64,000 bases of DNA, taken from contig NZ_FOUX01000007.1 of the NCBI RefSeq assembly GCF_900114995.1, positions 124,001-188,000 of the forward strand, given 5' to 3'. The DNA comes from Chitinophaga sp. YR627. Its GTDB lineage: Bacteria > Bacteroidota > Bacteroidia > Chitinophagales > Chitinophagaceae. Of the stretch, positions 26,293 through 36,246 are shown piece after piece (position 1 is the first letter of the stretch; each line of letters starts with the position of its first letter). The position numbers and the translations under genes were made by a program. Below the pieces are notes generated by a model. The model worked only from the letters and a program-made list of their open reading frames with translations, had not been told where the DNA came from and did no database searches.

Positions 26293-28641
26293 TTAGAATC
26301 GCACCGAGATGCTACCGAGGAAGTTCAGTTGTTTTTGTGGTGTACCTACCGGATTCCAGTATTCCTGGTTCAGCAGGTTATTGGCTTTCACAGACAATCT
26401 GAATTTAGGCTGATCATAATACACAGTGGCATTGACAAGCGTATAGCCTGGCAGCACAAAGGTATTGGTAGCCTCAAACCAGGAGTCGGCGATATAGTTA
26501 GCACCTGCGCCAAAACCAAGACCTTTTGCCTTACCGCGTGTCAGGTGATAGCTGATCCAGATGTTGGCTACATCTTTAGGACTGGCAGTCACATATTTGC
26601 CTTGCAGGGCAGGGGTGGCATTGGTATACTTGTTTTCGTTATGTGCGTAACCGGCTACGATATTCAGGCCCTGTACAGGACTGGTGGTGATATCGGCTTC
26701 GTATCCCTTGCTGTGTTGTGTACCGTCCTGACGGGTGAAGGTCTTACCATCCTGTACCTCTGTACGGGTGGAGTTTGTTACAGCAATATCATAATAGCTG
26801 GCGCTTCCACTCAGTTTACCCTCGATTAAGTCCACCTTTACACCACCTTCCCACTGATTGCCATATTGCGGCTTCAGGGTAAGAATGGTGTTGTCCGGCT
26901 GTGTTACAGGTCCCAGGTTCACGAACCCATTCATATAGTTACCGAAAATGGATACTTTCTCTTTTACGACCTGGTATACCAATCCGAATTTAGGAGACAG
27001 GGAATTCTGGCTATACTCTCCGGTGTATTTACCGGTGGCGATCGCATAGGTCCCATCCGTCGTGAAACGGTCCGCACGTAAACTCAGCATCGCCATCAGG
27101 GAAGGCGTGATATTAAATACATCTGAAATATAAGCACTGTAGTTGTACGCCTTGGAAGTAGTACCGACAAATCCTTTCTGGTAAGCCAGGGCATTGATCT
27201 TCTCCGCACTGATATCCGGCAACGGATTGTTGATATTTACCTTATCATATGATACAGTGGCGCGGTAGAGCTGATTGTAGTTATAGTTGTAGTCCAGGCC
27301 GATAACCACCCTGTTCCGGAAGGAACCGATGTAGAAATCACCGATAAAGTTCTGTTGCAGCTGGATGTTACCAAATGTCTCCGGTGTCTGGTTCCTGACA
27401 GTACGGTTCATCATGGAATCACTTACCAGTGACAGGGTCGTCCATAACAGGTGTTTGTAAAAGCCTTCGGAATACAGGTAGTTGGTCTGGGATGTCCAGC
27501 TATCAGAGATCTTGTATTCTGCCTGTGCCTGGATGTTATTGATGCCGTTCGATACATCTACGCTATTATTAATATAAGAGCGTTTGTAGCCGATCGGGAG
27601 GTCTTTAAAATTACGGGCGGTCACTTTGCTCATGGAGTCTATACCAAAGGAAGTAGTGGTATAGGAAGCCCTTGTCAGCTCAACGTCCAGCGTCAGTTTC
27701 AGACGGTCGGTCAGCTGATAGGTAATGGTCGGTGCAATCGTATAGTTTTTCGCATAACCCTGGTCCTGGAAGGAACCTTCTGTCTGGGCGCCTGCGTTCA
27801 GGCGGAACAGGAGGGTCTTTTCCTTATTAAGGGGAGCGTTGATATCGGCGGTTATACGGCCGAACTGGAAACTACCGCCTGTAAGGCTGATCTCACCACC
27901 GAAGGCATCGTAAGGTCTTTTGGTGACATAATTAAATACACCGCCAAAGGTGGTATTACGGTTACTGCCAAACAAAGTACCGGATGGGCCTTTGATCACT
28001 TCCACTCTTTCCAGAATGATCGGGTTTAATGGGACGATAGCGCTGGTAACCATACCGTTACGCATACCTGTAGCATTTGCAAAACCACGGATGGTCAGAC
28101 CCTGGGAACCACCGGCAGCGAAATTGGGTACTGCGCCAGGGATATTACGGTAGAGATCAGTTCTTTCGGTAATGACCTGTTCTTCAATCAGTTCTTTACC
28201 CGCTACCTGGTATGCCTGTGGGTTTTCCAGATTTTTAATAGGAAGGCGGGCGATCTGCTCGCTTTCCCTGCGGCTGAATTTATTCTGGTTGGAGGTGATG
28301 GAGATTTCCTTCAACTGTGTACTGGATACCTGCAATTGCAGCGCAACCTCTGTCACTTTTCCTTTTTCCACACTTACTTCCTCCTGTATAGGGGCATAGC
28401 CCACCAGGGATACCTCCAGCTGATGGCTGCCGGCGGGAACATGCGCGATGGTAAATGTACCATCCTCATTTGTAAGTGTTGTCTTCTTTGCACCTCTTAT
28501 CATAATAGTTACCGCGGATGCAGGGCGGTTGTCGTTGGTTGTTATTTTGCCTTTAATGGTACCAAAATCATTCTCTTCATTCACAGATGCCAAACAGTAG
28601 AAAGGTAACAAAAAGAGGAAAATCTGTAGAAATTGCCTCAT
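26293..28641 (-). CDS. TonB-dependent siderophore receptor
   Basis: The 782-residue outer-membrane protein has a signal peptide (to about residue 18), a CarboxypepD_reg-like beta domain (about 27-105), a plug domain (about 130-245, with GLTIRGF and a VEVIKGPSGTLFGSN segment) and a 22-strand barrel ending in an aromatic residue (SISVRF). The RVEVIKGPSG pattern is typical of ferric-siderophore receptors such as FhuA/FpvA, not of SusC. It is transcribed toward the siderophore operon and shares its terminator. It is therefore the likely importer of the ferric form of that siderophore. No STN signalling domain is present. Confidence 0.92.
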   Translation of the reverse strand: MRQFLQIFLFLLPFYCLASVNEENDFGTIKGKITTNDNRPASAVTIMIRGAKKTTLTNEDGTFTIAHVPAGSHQLEVSLVGYAPIQEEVSVEKGKVTEVALQLQVSSTQLKEISITSNQNKFSRRESEQIARLPIKNLENPQAYQVAGKELIEEQVITERTDLYRNIPGAVPNFAAGGSQGLTIRGFANATGMRNGMVTSAIVPLNPIILERVEVIKGPSGTLFGSNRNTTFGGVFNYVTKRPYDAFGGEISLTGGSFQFGRITADINAPLNKEKTLLFRLNAGAQTEGSFQDQGYAKNYTIAPTITYQLTDRLKLTLDVELTRASYTTTSFGIDSMSKVTARNFKDLPIGYKRSYINNSVDVSNGINNIQAQAEYKISDSWTSQTNYLYSEGFYKHLLWTTLSLVSDSMMNRTVRNQTPETFGNIQLQQNFIGDFYIGSFRNRVVIGLDYNYNYNQLYRATVSYDKVNINNPLPDISAEKINALAYQKGFVGTTSKAYNYSAYISDVFNITPSLMAMLSLRADRFTTDGTYAIATGKYTGEYSQNSLSPKFGLVYQVVKEKVSIFGNYMNGFVNLGPVTQPDNTILTLKPQYGNQWEGGVKVDLIEGKLSGSASYYDIAVTNSTRTEVQDGKTFTRQDGTQHSKGYEADITTSPVQGLNIVAGYAHNENKYTNATPALQGKYVTASPKDVANIWISYHLTRGKAKGLGFGAGANYIADSWFEATNTFVLPGYTLVNATVYYDQPKFRLSVKANNLLNQEYWNPVGTPQKQLNFLGSISVRF

Positions 28642-29354
28642 GGTGTGATGGGTGTAATTTCCGCAAAATTGGCGCAGTCAGCGGTATTAGTCCTTTAACA
28701 ATCGGGAAAAGAATTTACGCAAAACGGAAAAATTACCGATGGCAGGTACAGGCCAGGGGTCAATATTTCTCCGTATTTCCGGCCTGTTTCTTCGATTAAA
28801 CCCTTACTACGCCGCTATTACGCCGTTATCTATCCGCTCATGAGCGAAGAAGTAACGGCGTAATAGCGGTGTAATAAGGGGATACATCGAAGAAAATACC
28901 GGCAATGATGCCGGCAGTCATATTAGCTGATTCAGGCATAAATATTTACACAGATCAGAAAAGCGTCACCTGTTTTTGGAAGATCTGTTAAGACACGCTT
29001 TAGCAATACCGAAGAATGTAAGACGTTGTAAATCAAACAGATGGTTTTTTTGTCTTCGTCTCCATCACTACATAATTCTCATTTTTTGCTACAAAACTTA
29101 CAGTCTTGACGACTGATTGATCGGTACTTTATAGCAGCCAATATAAATTCCATCATGAAGAGTACGTTACGTTTTTCAAAAACGCCGGCAGGGCGATCGT
29201 ATGCTCCTGCGGCATCATTTCTTATCTGGCCCACCCACCTTACGGCCGCAATATTTAAATACATCAGGAACACTGAGGGGCAATTCCACCACTGAGCCTC
29301 AGGTACTCATTCCTGCATCCCTGGTTTGCCAAGACCCGTTAAAACCAATTTCAA
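28642..29354. other. Long divergent intergenic region (713 bp)
   Basis: It lies between the siderophore receptor (minus) and the first SusC (plus) and must hold both promoters. The main feature is the long inverted repeat at 28779-28902. The right-hand 450 bp (28903-29354) holds only small open frames without family likeness or ribosome-binding context, and I see no RNA gene. No fully convincing -33/-7 pair was found for either gene. Confidence 0.5.
28779..28902. repeat. Long near-perfect inverted repeat with nested palindrome
   Basis: The inner arms 28801-28828 and 28853-28880 are complementary over 28 bp with two G-U-type differences. The outer blocks 28787-28796 (tttcttcgat) and 28886-28895 (atcgaagaaa) are perfectly complementary, and ccgg at 28779-28782 pairs with ccgg at 28899-28902. 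The 24-nt loop contains the 12-bp palindrome CGCTCATGAGCG. There is no T run, so it does not look like an ordinary terminator. It could be a REP/MITE-like element or a structured regulatory region. Confidence 0.85.
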
Positions 29355-32300
29355 ATGAAGAGAATTCCAACGCTTGCTGCACGTTTGCTGCTGATCAAAT
29401 TGCTATTATTTTTTGGGTTGCTGGCGAATGCCCAGAACCGAACTGTCAGGGGGAAGGTTACGTCAGCCGACAAAGGGACTACACTGGCCAACGTAACCGT
29501 ATTATTAAAAGGGGGAAATACCAGGACCTCCACCGACGCCAATGGTAACTTTTCTATCCAGGTAGCGGATAACAAAGCCGTCTTATTGTTCTATTTAGTG
29601 GATTATACCACCCGGGAAGTACCTGTATCGGACAACAGTACACTGAACGTCACCCTGGAATTAAAGAATGAGAACCTGGGAGAAGTGGTCGTTGTCGGAT
29701 ATGGAACAGTGAAAAAATCGGATGTGACGGGCGCCGTTGTATCCCTGAAATCAAAAGATCTTACACCGGGCGCCAACATCAACGTCGAGCAGACATTAAT
29801 GGGCCGCGCTTCCGGGGTCCAGGTCTATCAGAAAAGCGGTGAACCCGGCAGTGCGATGAGTGTAAAGATCAGAGGCGCCAGTTCCATAACCGCCGGAAAT
29901 GACCCTTTATATGTCATTGACGGAATGCCGGTAAATAACCTGTCTCCGGTAACAGGCAGTGGCGCAGGTTTCGTAGCCACGCCCAATCCACGTAACCCGC
30001 TGAACAGTCTGAATCCGGCGGATATTGAGTCTGTCGAAATATTAAAAGACGCCTCTGCTACGGCTATTTACGGTTCCCGTGGTTCTAACGGGGTAGTAAT
30101 GATCACCACTAAAAAGGGAAAGAGTGGCAGGTTAAGTGTTAATTATAGCACTTACTATGGCGTACAGAAAGCCTCCAATTCACTGGAGATGCTGACCGGT
30201 CAGCAATATAAAGACGTACTAAACGCCATTATTGATGATGGAGGTGGGGTCGCCTCTGAAAGGGTGACCAATGACCCGGTAAATGTAGACTGGCAAAAGG
30301 AACTGTACCGCTCCGCCAATGTGCAGAGTCATGACCTCTCTTTATCCGGCGGAAAGGATAATACACGGTTCTATGCCTCGTTAGGTTATTTCAACCAGGA
30401 AGGCGTATTGCAGAATTCTTCCGTAAAAAGATATACCGCCAGATTGAACCTGGAAAACAGCGTGGCACAGAAGTACGCATTTGGCATCAATTTCAATACC
30501 TCTTATATACGGGATAACTTCAACTCTGTCGGGATCGGTGTGAATGAAAACGCCAGTGCCTTATATGCGGCTATCAACTACGATCCGAGCTATCCGGTAT
30601 ATGACGCCAATGGCAACTATAACCGTTCACCATTTATGACCACCATGGATCACCCGCTGATCCTGGCAAACGGACAGTATGCCAATAGTGATGGTTTCCG
30701 GACTTTCGGTACCATATACGGAGAGTACTTTTTCATACCGGGACTTTCGCTTAAAGTAAGAGGCTCCGGGGATGTAAATATTACCCAGCGCAATACCTGG
30801 CTGGACCCCTCTACGATATTGGGTGCTCCTACAGGAGGTATCGCCTCTATTAATACCGGTAACGTGAACTATTACATGGGAGAGGCGACGCTGAACTATA
30901 AAAAGGACTTTGGTCAGGACCATGCTATCAGTGCAGTGGCAGGTGCAACCTCTGAACACTTCGGGTCTAATTCCTTTGGTGGTAACGGTCGTGGATATGC
31001 ATTACCCGATCTTACCTACAATGCCATCGGTACCGGTAACAGTACCCTGAATCAGATCGGTAGCGGCCGTGCATCTACGAAGATCATTTCCTTCCTCGGA
31101 CGGGTGAACTATAGTTATAAGGACCGTTATCTGCTGACGGCCAGTTTCCGGGCAGATGGATCGTCCAGGTTCGGTGTGAATAACCGTTTCGGTTATTTCC
31201 CCTCTGTGGCACTGGGCTGGAAAATGCATGAAGAGTCTTTCCTGAAAGGTGTCAGCTTTATCGATGAACTGAAATTCAGACTCAGCTATGGCGTGATCGG
31301 TAACCAGTCGATCGCCAATTATCTTTATATCACTACTTTCTCCGGCGGAGGAGACGCTGTATTTGGCGGAAATCGCTATACCTCTCTGGCGCCTTCCCGT
31401 GTAGCCAATCCTGACCTGAAATGGGAGGCTGCTAAACAGGCGGACATCGGTATTGACTTTGCACTCTTCGATAGCCGTCTGACCGGTTCCCTTGAATATT
31501 ACGAAAGACGTACTTCCGATCTGCTGCTCGATCTGCCACAACCTTTGAGCACTGGCTTTGCCGTAAAAACACAGAATATCGGCCGTATGAAAAATACCGG
31601 TATTGACCTGCACATTGCCGCTGATGTACTCCGCAGTAAACAAGGTTTTAACTGGAACATCGGTACCGTACTCTCTACAGTAAAGAACCGCGTGTTAAGT
31701 CTCGGTCCGCTGAAACAGATCATTACCGGAGGTGCAGGCTTCATTACCAATGCCAGTATCATCAAACCCGGTGAATCCCTGGGTTCCTACTATGGATATG
31801 ACGTACTGGGCGTATGGCAGACACATGATGATTTCTCCAATGCGCCAACGGGTGTTAAACCAGGTGATCTGAAGTTCAGGGACCTGGATAATAATAAACA
31901 GATCAATGCAGATGACCGTGTCATTCTTGGTAAATCATTACCTGATTTTACCTATGGTATCACCAATACCTTCAGTTTCAGAAGAGTGTCTCTCTCTGTA
32001 TTCCTGGAAGGATCAGAGGGAGGCAGTGTATTGAACAATGCGGCTATTGACAGTTATTTCCCTATCAGCTTCAGAAGGAATAAACTGGCGAAACCTTACC
32101 TGAACCGCTGGACACCGGAGAATCCGACCAATGAATATCCTTCATTCGTCAATCCAACCTCACAGGGACAACAAACCGTGAATTCAAGAACCGTAGAAGA
32201 TGCTTCTTACCTGCGTCTGCAATCTGTAAGACTCAGCTACGATTTCAATTTGCATAATAAAGTGATAAAAGGGCTACAGGCTTATGTGACCGGCCAGAAT

Positions 32301-32432
32301 CTGTTTACCATCACCAAATACTCAGGTATTGATCCTGCTGTCAATTCTATTGGTGATGATATCCTGAAAATAGACTATAGCTCTTACCCGATGACACGCA
32401 GTTTCTTATTCGGGTTAAATGTTCAATTCTAA
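29355..32432 (+). CDS. SusC/RagA-family TonB-linked outer-membrane transporter
   Basis: The 1025-residue protein has a signal peptide (cleavage near LLANAQ), a CarboxypepD_reg-like domain (about residues 27-105), the VVVVGYGTVKKSDVTGAV TonB-box region (about 112-130), a plug with DPLYVIDGMPV and DASATAIYGSRGSNGVV blocks, and a barrel to the C-terminus. There is no STN domain, which suits control by an HTCS rather than a FecI/FecR pair. It is the importer of oligosaccharides for the PUL that runs to 44.6 kb. Its stop is 10 bp before the SusD start. Confidence 0.95.
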   Translation: MKRIPTLAARLLLIKLLLFFGLLANAQNRTVRGKVTSADKGTTLANVTVLLKGGNTRTSTDANGNFSIQVADNKAVLLFYLVDYTTREVPVSDNSTLNVTLELKNENLGEVVVVGYGTVKKSDVTGAVVSLKSKDLTPGANINVEQTLMGRASGVQVYQKSGEPGSAMSVKIRGASSITAGNDPLYVIDGMPVNNLSPVTGSGAGFVATPNPRNPLNSLNPADIESVEILKDASATAIYGSRGSNGVVMITTKKGKSGRLSVNYSTYYGVQKASNSLEMLTGQQYKDVLNAIIDDGGGVASERVTNDPVNVDWQKELYRSANVQSHDLSLSGGKDNTRFYASLGYFNQEGVLQNSSVKRYTARLNLENSVAQKYAFGINFNTSYIRDNFNSVGIGVNENASALYAAINYDPSYPVYDANGNYNRSPFMTTMDHPLILANGQYANSDGFRTFGTIYGEYFFIPGLSLKVRGSGDVNITQRNTWLDPSTILGAPTGGIASINTGNVNYYMGEATLNYKKDFGQDHAISAVAGATSEHFGSNSFGGNGRGYALPDLTYNAIGTGNSTLNQIGSGRASTKIISFLGRVNYSYKDRYLLTASFRADGSSRFGVNNRFGYFPSVALGWKMHEESFLKGVSFIDELKFRLSYGVIGNQSIANYLYITTFSGGGDAVFGGNRYTSLAPSRVANPDLKWEAAKQADIGIDFALFDSRLTGSLEYYERRTSDLLLDLPQPLSTGFAVKTQNIGRMKNTGIDLHIAADVLRSKQGFNWNIGTVLSTVKNRVLSLGPLKQIITGGAGFITNASIIKPGESLGSYYGYDVLGVWQTHDDFSNAPTGVKPGDLKFRDLDNNKQINADDRVILGKSLPDFTYGITNTFSFRRVSLSVFLEGSEGGSVLNNAAIDSYFPISFRRNKLAKPYLNRWTPENPTNEYPSFVNPTSQGQQTVNSRTVEDASYLRLQSVRLSYDFNLHNKVIKGLQAYVTGQNLFTITKYSGIDPAVNSIGDDILKIDYSSYPMTRSFLFGLNVQF

Positions 32433-32442
32433 AAATGATTTT

Positions 32443-33906
32443 ATGCAAAAGTTTATCATACTGTCTTTAATAATCGTCGCTATACTGACTCAAACAGCGT
32501 GTGAAAAAGCGCTGGATGTTACGCCTCCGGGAGAATTTGCTCCTGGTAATGTATTAACAACAGAAAAAGGGATCAGGTCTGTCCTGTTTTCTTCTTATGC
32601 CGGTATCCAAAATCCAACACCTACCCGCTACCTGATCAACAATGCGGAAGTAACTACTGATGTTGGTTACAATACCGGTGGTGCAGAGAACCTCACACTG
32701 GTACAGCTGATCAATTTTACCTGGGATGCTTCGCTGGGTACTTTGCAGGCAGACGTATGGGCGCCTACTTACCGCACGATCCGCGATGCGAACATCGTAC
32801 TGGAAAATATCGGCAATGTAAATGCGCCGGATGCAGGTAAGAAAGGATATGCTGCAGAAGCCAGATTCCTGAGAGCTTATGGCTACTATCTGCTCTACAT
32901 CTGGTTTGGTCCTGTGCCACTGCGTACATCCAGTACTTCTGAAGCCGTGCTGGCAAGGGCTACTGATGAACAGATGAAGTCTTTTATTGAGACCGAACTG
33001 GCGGCTGCTATTACTGATCTGCCTGATCCTGGTAAGGAAGAAGCTTTTGCAAGAGCTAACAAAGGTGCTGCCTGGAGCGTGCTCGCTAAATTCTATCTCA
33101 ATACCCGTCAATGGCAGAAGGCAGCGGATGCTTGTCAGCAGGTAATGAATTTCGGGTATTACCAGTTGTTCCCCACTTATCAGAGTCTGTTCACTGTGGA
33201 GAATGAAGGTAACAAGGAGATGATCATGGTACATCCCTGCCGTAATCAGGAGGGCTTTGGTAACTGGTATTCAGCTGGTGCTTTACCGCCGGGTTTCAAA
33301 ACATCTGCGCAGGTGCCTGCTTTTACCTGGACCGCTTCTATGGCCAATTTTGCCACACAATACAGAATGCGTTCTTCATTTACCAACACATTCGATACCA
33401 TCAATGACCAGCGGTCGATCCTGCTGCTGCGTCATTATATAAATACATCCAATGCCTGGGTGAACCTGCTCTCCACACCAGACAACGTGAGAAGTCTGAA
33501 ATACTGGGATAATGCCACGGTAGGTAACCATAGCGGCAACGACGTGCCTATTATCCGGTATGCGGATATCTTACTGAGTCGTGCAGAGGCATTGAATGAA
33601 GTGAACGGCCCTACACAGGAAGCGCTGGACCTGATCAACCAGGTGAGAAAAAGAGCGGGTATCGGCAATCTGACCCTGGCCGATGCGACGGGTAAAGAGG
33701 TACTCAGAGACCTGATCCTGCGGGAAAGAGCCTGGGAGTTTTATAGTGAAGGCCTGAGAAGAGAAGACCTGTTACGACATGATAAATTCATTTCACTGGC
33801 GAAAGCAAGAGGGATCACTGCTGCTGCAGACAAGCATAAATTGTTCCCGATACCTCAGACGGAAATTGATGCGAATCCGGCATGTAAGCAAAACCCGGAT
33901 TATTGA
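32443..33906 (+). CDS. SusD/RagB-family glycan-binding lipoprotein
   Basis: From ATG 32443 the product has 487 residues with a lipoprotein signal ending in LTQTAC (C20); an in-frame ATG at 32419 overlaps the SusC end and is less likely. The TPR-like SusD fold is recognisable from the EARFLRAYGYYLL block (about residues 143-155), the RYADILLSRAEALNEV block near 380 and the LFPIPQTEIDANP ending. It pairs with the preceding SusC at the cell surface to bind the target glycan. Confidence 0.95.
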   Translation: MQKFIILSLIIVAILTQTACEKALDVTPPGEFAPGNVLTTEKGIRSVLFSSYAGIQNPTPTRYLINNAEVTTDVGYNTGGAENLTLVQLINFTWDASLGTLQADVWAPTYRTIRDANIVLENIGNVNAPDAGKKGYAAEARFLRAYGYYLLYIWFGPVPLRTSSTSEAVLARATDEQMKSFIETELAAAITDLPDPGKEEAFARANKGAAWSVLAKFYLNTRQWQKAADACQQVMNFGYYQLFPTYQSLFTVENEGNKEMIMVHPCRNQEGFGNWYSAGALPPGFKTSAQVPAFTWTASMANFATQYRMRSSFTNTFDTINDQRSILLLRHYINTSNAWVNLLSTPDNVRSLKYWDNATVGNHSGNDVPIIRYADILLSRAEALNEVNGPTQEALDLINQVRKRAGIGNLTLADATGKEVLRDLILRERAWEFYSEGLRREDLLRHDKFISLAKARGITAAADKHKLFPIPQTEIDANPACKQNPDY

Positions 33907-33937
33907 TCAATAGTATACGCTAAAGGAAGTATTCATT

Positions 33938-35083
33938 ATGATGAAACGAAGTATTGCCATCACATGGTTTGTATGCCTGTCTGCACTGATATCCTATGGA
34001 CAGACAACCAGATATAGTAACCCAACGGCGCCGGTAGGCGACCCTGCTTTAACCGTACCTGCATCCGTAGTGCCGGTTATGGATCAATGGATGCGGGATA
34101 CCTACGTCATGACGGGACCAGATGGATATTACTATATGACCGGTACCACAGCTACACCTGGCCGGGTATTTCCCGCGGGACGAGTGCATTGCTGGGATTA
34201 CAACGACGGACTATATCTGTGGAGATCAAAAAATATGCAACAGTGGGAGTCGATGGGAAGGATCTGGAGCTTTGATAAAGACGCCGCCGCATGGCAGCAG
34301 AAAGGAAAAGCATTGGAGCCGGGCGCCATGTCACCTAACAGGGATCGGCTTGATTCTTTCTACCGTGCCGTATGGGCTCCTGAGCTGCATTACATCAAAA
34401 GTAAAAAGAAATGGCTGCTGATCGCCTGTATCAATGGTGGCATCGGTTCTTTTGTGCTGGAAAGTGTTTCAGGCAAACCGGAAGGGCCTTACAGGAACAT
34501 AAAAGGAAACAGGCAAAAAGCCCTCTTTCCCAATATTGATCTCAGCCTTTTTGAAGATGATAATGGTGCCGTCTATCTGATCGGTCATAATCATTTTATT
34601 GCCAGGATGAAGGCTGATCTGAGTGATGTGGCGGAGCCTTTCCGCAGAATGGAAGAAACGCCGTATCAACAGGAACCTTATATCGAAGGGGTTTTTATTA
34701 CCAGGCATGCAGGGAAATACCAGCTCCTGCAAACCATCTGGTCGGTGAAAAAAGCAGACGGTACTTTTTCTTACCTGCGGGATGATAAGAACAAAAAGGA
34801 CTCCCTGTACAGTTATGATGTGGTCGTGGCAGAAGCAGACAATATTTACGGTCCTTATGGTCCGCGTTATGCCGCTATCTTACAGGGTGGGCATAACAAT
34901 ATATTTAAAGACCAGGAGGGTTATTGGTGGTCAACCACCTTCTTCAACCCAAGAGGGATCATGGGTACGAAGTTTACGGTCACCTGCAGACCAGGACTTG
35001 TGCCTGTAAAATGGACAGATGGAAAACTTAGACCGGATACAGACCGTGCGGCTAAATTTTATGACGCTCTTAAATCAAACTAA
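33938..35083 (+). CDS. GH43-like five-bladed beta-propeller glycoside hydrolase
   Basis: The 381-residue exported protein has a signal peptide ending near SYGQ and a propeller fold like GH43/GH32-type enzymes. Blade signatures are MRDTYVMTGPDGYYYMTGT (about residues 50-68), RAVWAPELHYI (about 147-157), LFEDDNGAVYLIG (about 204-216) and EPYIEGVFITRHAGKYQLL (about 247-265). The aspartates, the WAPE motif and the EG of IEGVF fit the family's catalytic and pKa-modulating positions, but I have not assigned each residue. It probably removes alpha-arabinose, xylose or galactose side units. It is 31 bp downstream of SusD in the PUL operon. Confidence 0.78.
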   Translation: MMKRSIAITWFVCLSALISYGQTTRYSNPTAPVGDPALTVPASVVPVMDQWMRDTYVMTGPDGYYYMTGTTATPGRVFPAGRVHCWDYNDGLYLWRSKNMQQWESMGRIWSFDKDAAAWQQKGKALEPGAMSPNRDRLDSFYRAVWAPELHYIKSKKKWLLIACINGGIGSFVLESVSGKPEGPYRNIKGNRQKALFPNIDLSLFEDDNGAVYLIGHNHFIARMKADLSDVAEPFRRMEETPYQQEPYIEGVFITRHAGKYQLLQTIWSVKKADGTFSYLRDDKNKKDSLYSYDVVVAEADNIYGPYGPRYAAILQGGHNNIFKDQEGYWWSTTFFNPRGIMGTKFTVTCRPGLVPVKWTDGKLRPDTDRAAKFYDALKSN

Positions 35084-35085
35084 AC

Positions 35086-36246
35086 ATGATCAGAAAAATA
35101 TGCGCAGCGCTGATAATGTTGTTGCCTGTCGCGATACATGCCCAGGAGATAGGCGCTAACTTCAATCATGATCCTGAGATCATTGATCTGGTCTATCTGC
35201 GGAAAACGCCGGTAAAATGGATCCGTACCACGCCTTATATTTTTCAATATATCAATGGAGAGAAAGATCCTGCTACCGAACCAGGTTTGGAAAAACTGAT
35301 CGATGCAAAGAAGGCCGGTTATAAAGTGGCTTTTGGTTTCCGCTGGGACTTCAGGAAGTTTAAATTACCGATCCCGGCGCCGGGATCGCCTGAAGAGAAA
35401 AAGTATTTTGCAACAGTGACAGCTATCCTCAATCGGGTGGGTGCTTATGTGGATATCTTCAAGTTAGGTAATGAGCCTAATCTGGAAACGATGGAACAGG
35501 ACCTGCAGCTGAATGCAGAAGGAGTAGTGCCCCTGGTCAGATTTACAGAAAGATTATTGAATGAAGTGGTGGAGCCTTATTACCGGGAGCATACACAACT
35601 GACACGTCCGGATGTGTATGTCGGTTCATTGCCTGCGTTGTTTGAGAAAGAACAGCAAGAGAAACCAGGAGTAACAGGATTGATCCGCCTGGCACAGGAG
35701 AACAGCCGTATCAAAGGATTGGCTATCCATCTCCATATCAGTGATTCTCTTGATATGGAAAAAGCATTCCGTTTTGTGCGTACTATTATGCCGGATAAGC
35801 CGATTATTGTTCCGGAGTATTCTCTTTTCCGGTTGTATAACCAGCATGTATCCGATGAGTTGGGGAGCAGTGATGCTGGTATTGCCTTTGCCAGTAAATA
35901 CAATTACCCGTCCGGAATGAAGTTGTATGAATGGTATAGTAAAGCCAATACAGAGAAGGTCAGTGCAGCGGAATGGGCGGAGATGTTTGCTTCCCGTTCC
36001 TGGTTTCCACCACATTTTATGAAGACCTATTACAGGTACTTCCGGCAATATGGCGTGGTGTTGGCTACTTATGGTTATCTCAGTCAGTCCGCACCGGCAA
36101 AGGTCACGCCTGGTACCGGCATATGGTTTGTGAATCCGATCTTTCCGATGAAGAGTCTGCAAAAGCAGGCAGATGGATCTTATACACCTAATCCTTTATG
36201 GTTTAATGATTTTGTAGATATTGTGCATTATGGAGCAAAGAAATAA
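35086..36246 (+). CDS. Exported TIM-barrel glycoside hydrolase-like protein
   Basis: The 386-residue protein has a signal peptide ending in IHAQ and a (beta/alpha)8-barrel look. FKLGNEPN near residue 130 places a glutamate after Asn, as in clan GH-A acid/base residues. PIIVPEYSLF near residue 245 offers the nucleophile glutamate. The family is not clear; GH39- or GH79-like enzymes are possible. It starts 2 bp after the GH43-like gene and its end overlaps the sulfatase gene by 17 bp, so it is translationally embedded in the PUL operon. Confidence 0.65.
   Translation: MIRKICAALIMLLPVAIHAQEIGANFNHDPEIIDLVYLRKTPVKWIRTTPYIFQYINGEKDPATEPGLEKLIDAKKAGYKVAFGFRWDFRKFKLPIPAPGSPEEKKYFATVTAILNRVGAYVDIFKLGNEPNLETMEQDLQLNAEGVVPLVRFTERLLNEVVEPYYREHTQLTRPDVYVGSLPALFEKEQQEKPGVTGLIRLAQENSRIKGLAIHLHISDSLDMEKAFRFVRTIMPDKPIIVPEYSLFRLYNQHVSDELGSSDAGIAFASKYNYPSGMKLYEWYSKANTEKVSAAEWAEMFASRSWFPPHFMKTYYRYFRQYGVVLATYGYLSQSAPAKVTPGTGIWFVNPIFPMKSLQKQADGSYTPNPLWFNDFVDIVHYGAKK

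Noticed and set aside
27451..28029. 192-codon open frame on the plus strand opposite the siderophore receptor gene
   Set aside because: It lies wholly antisense to a well-supported TonB receptor; composition follows the receptor's codon pattern and no family features are visible.
28587..28799. 70-codon plus-strand frame leading into the long inverted repeat
   Set aside because: Starts inside the receptor gene on the opposite strand and has no protein-like features; the inverted repeat is the more convincing structure.
28801..28880. Inverted repeat interpreted as a Rho-independent terminator for the receptor or susC
   Set aside because: It lies upstream of both divergent genes and lacks a following T run.
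31002..31643. 213-codon open frame on the minus strand inside the first susC
   Set aside because: Antisense to a clear SusC gene with no independent domain or start context.
32554..33234. 226-codon open frame on the minus strand inside the first susD
   Set aside because: Antisense to SusD; the translated sequence is low-plausibility (many Cys/Ser/His without motif).
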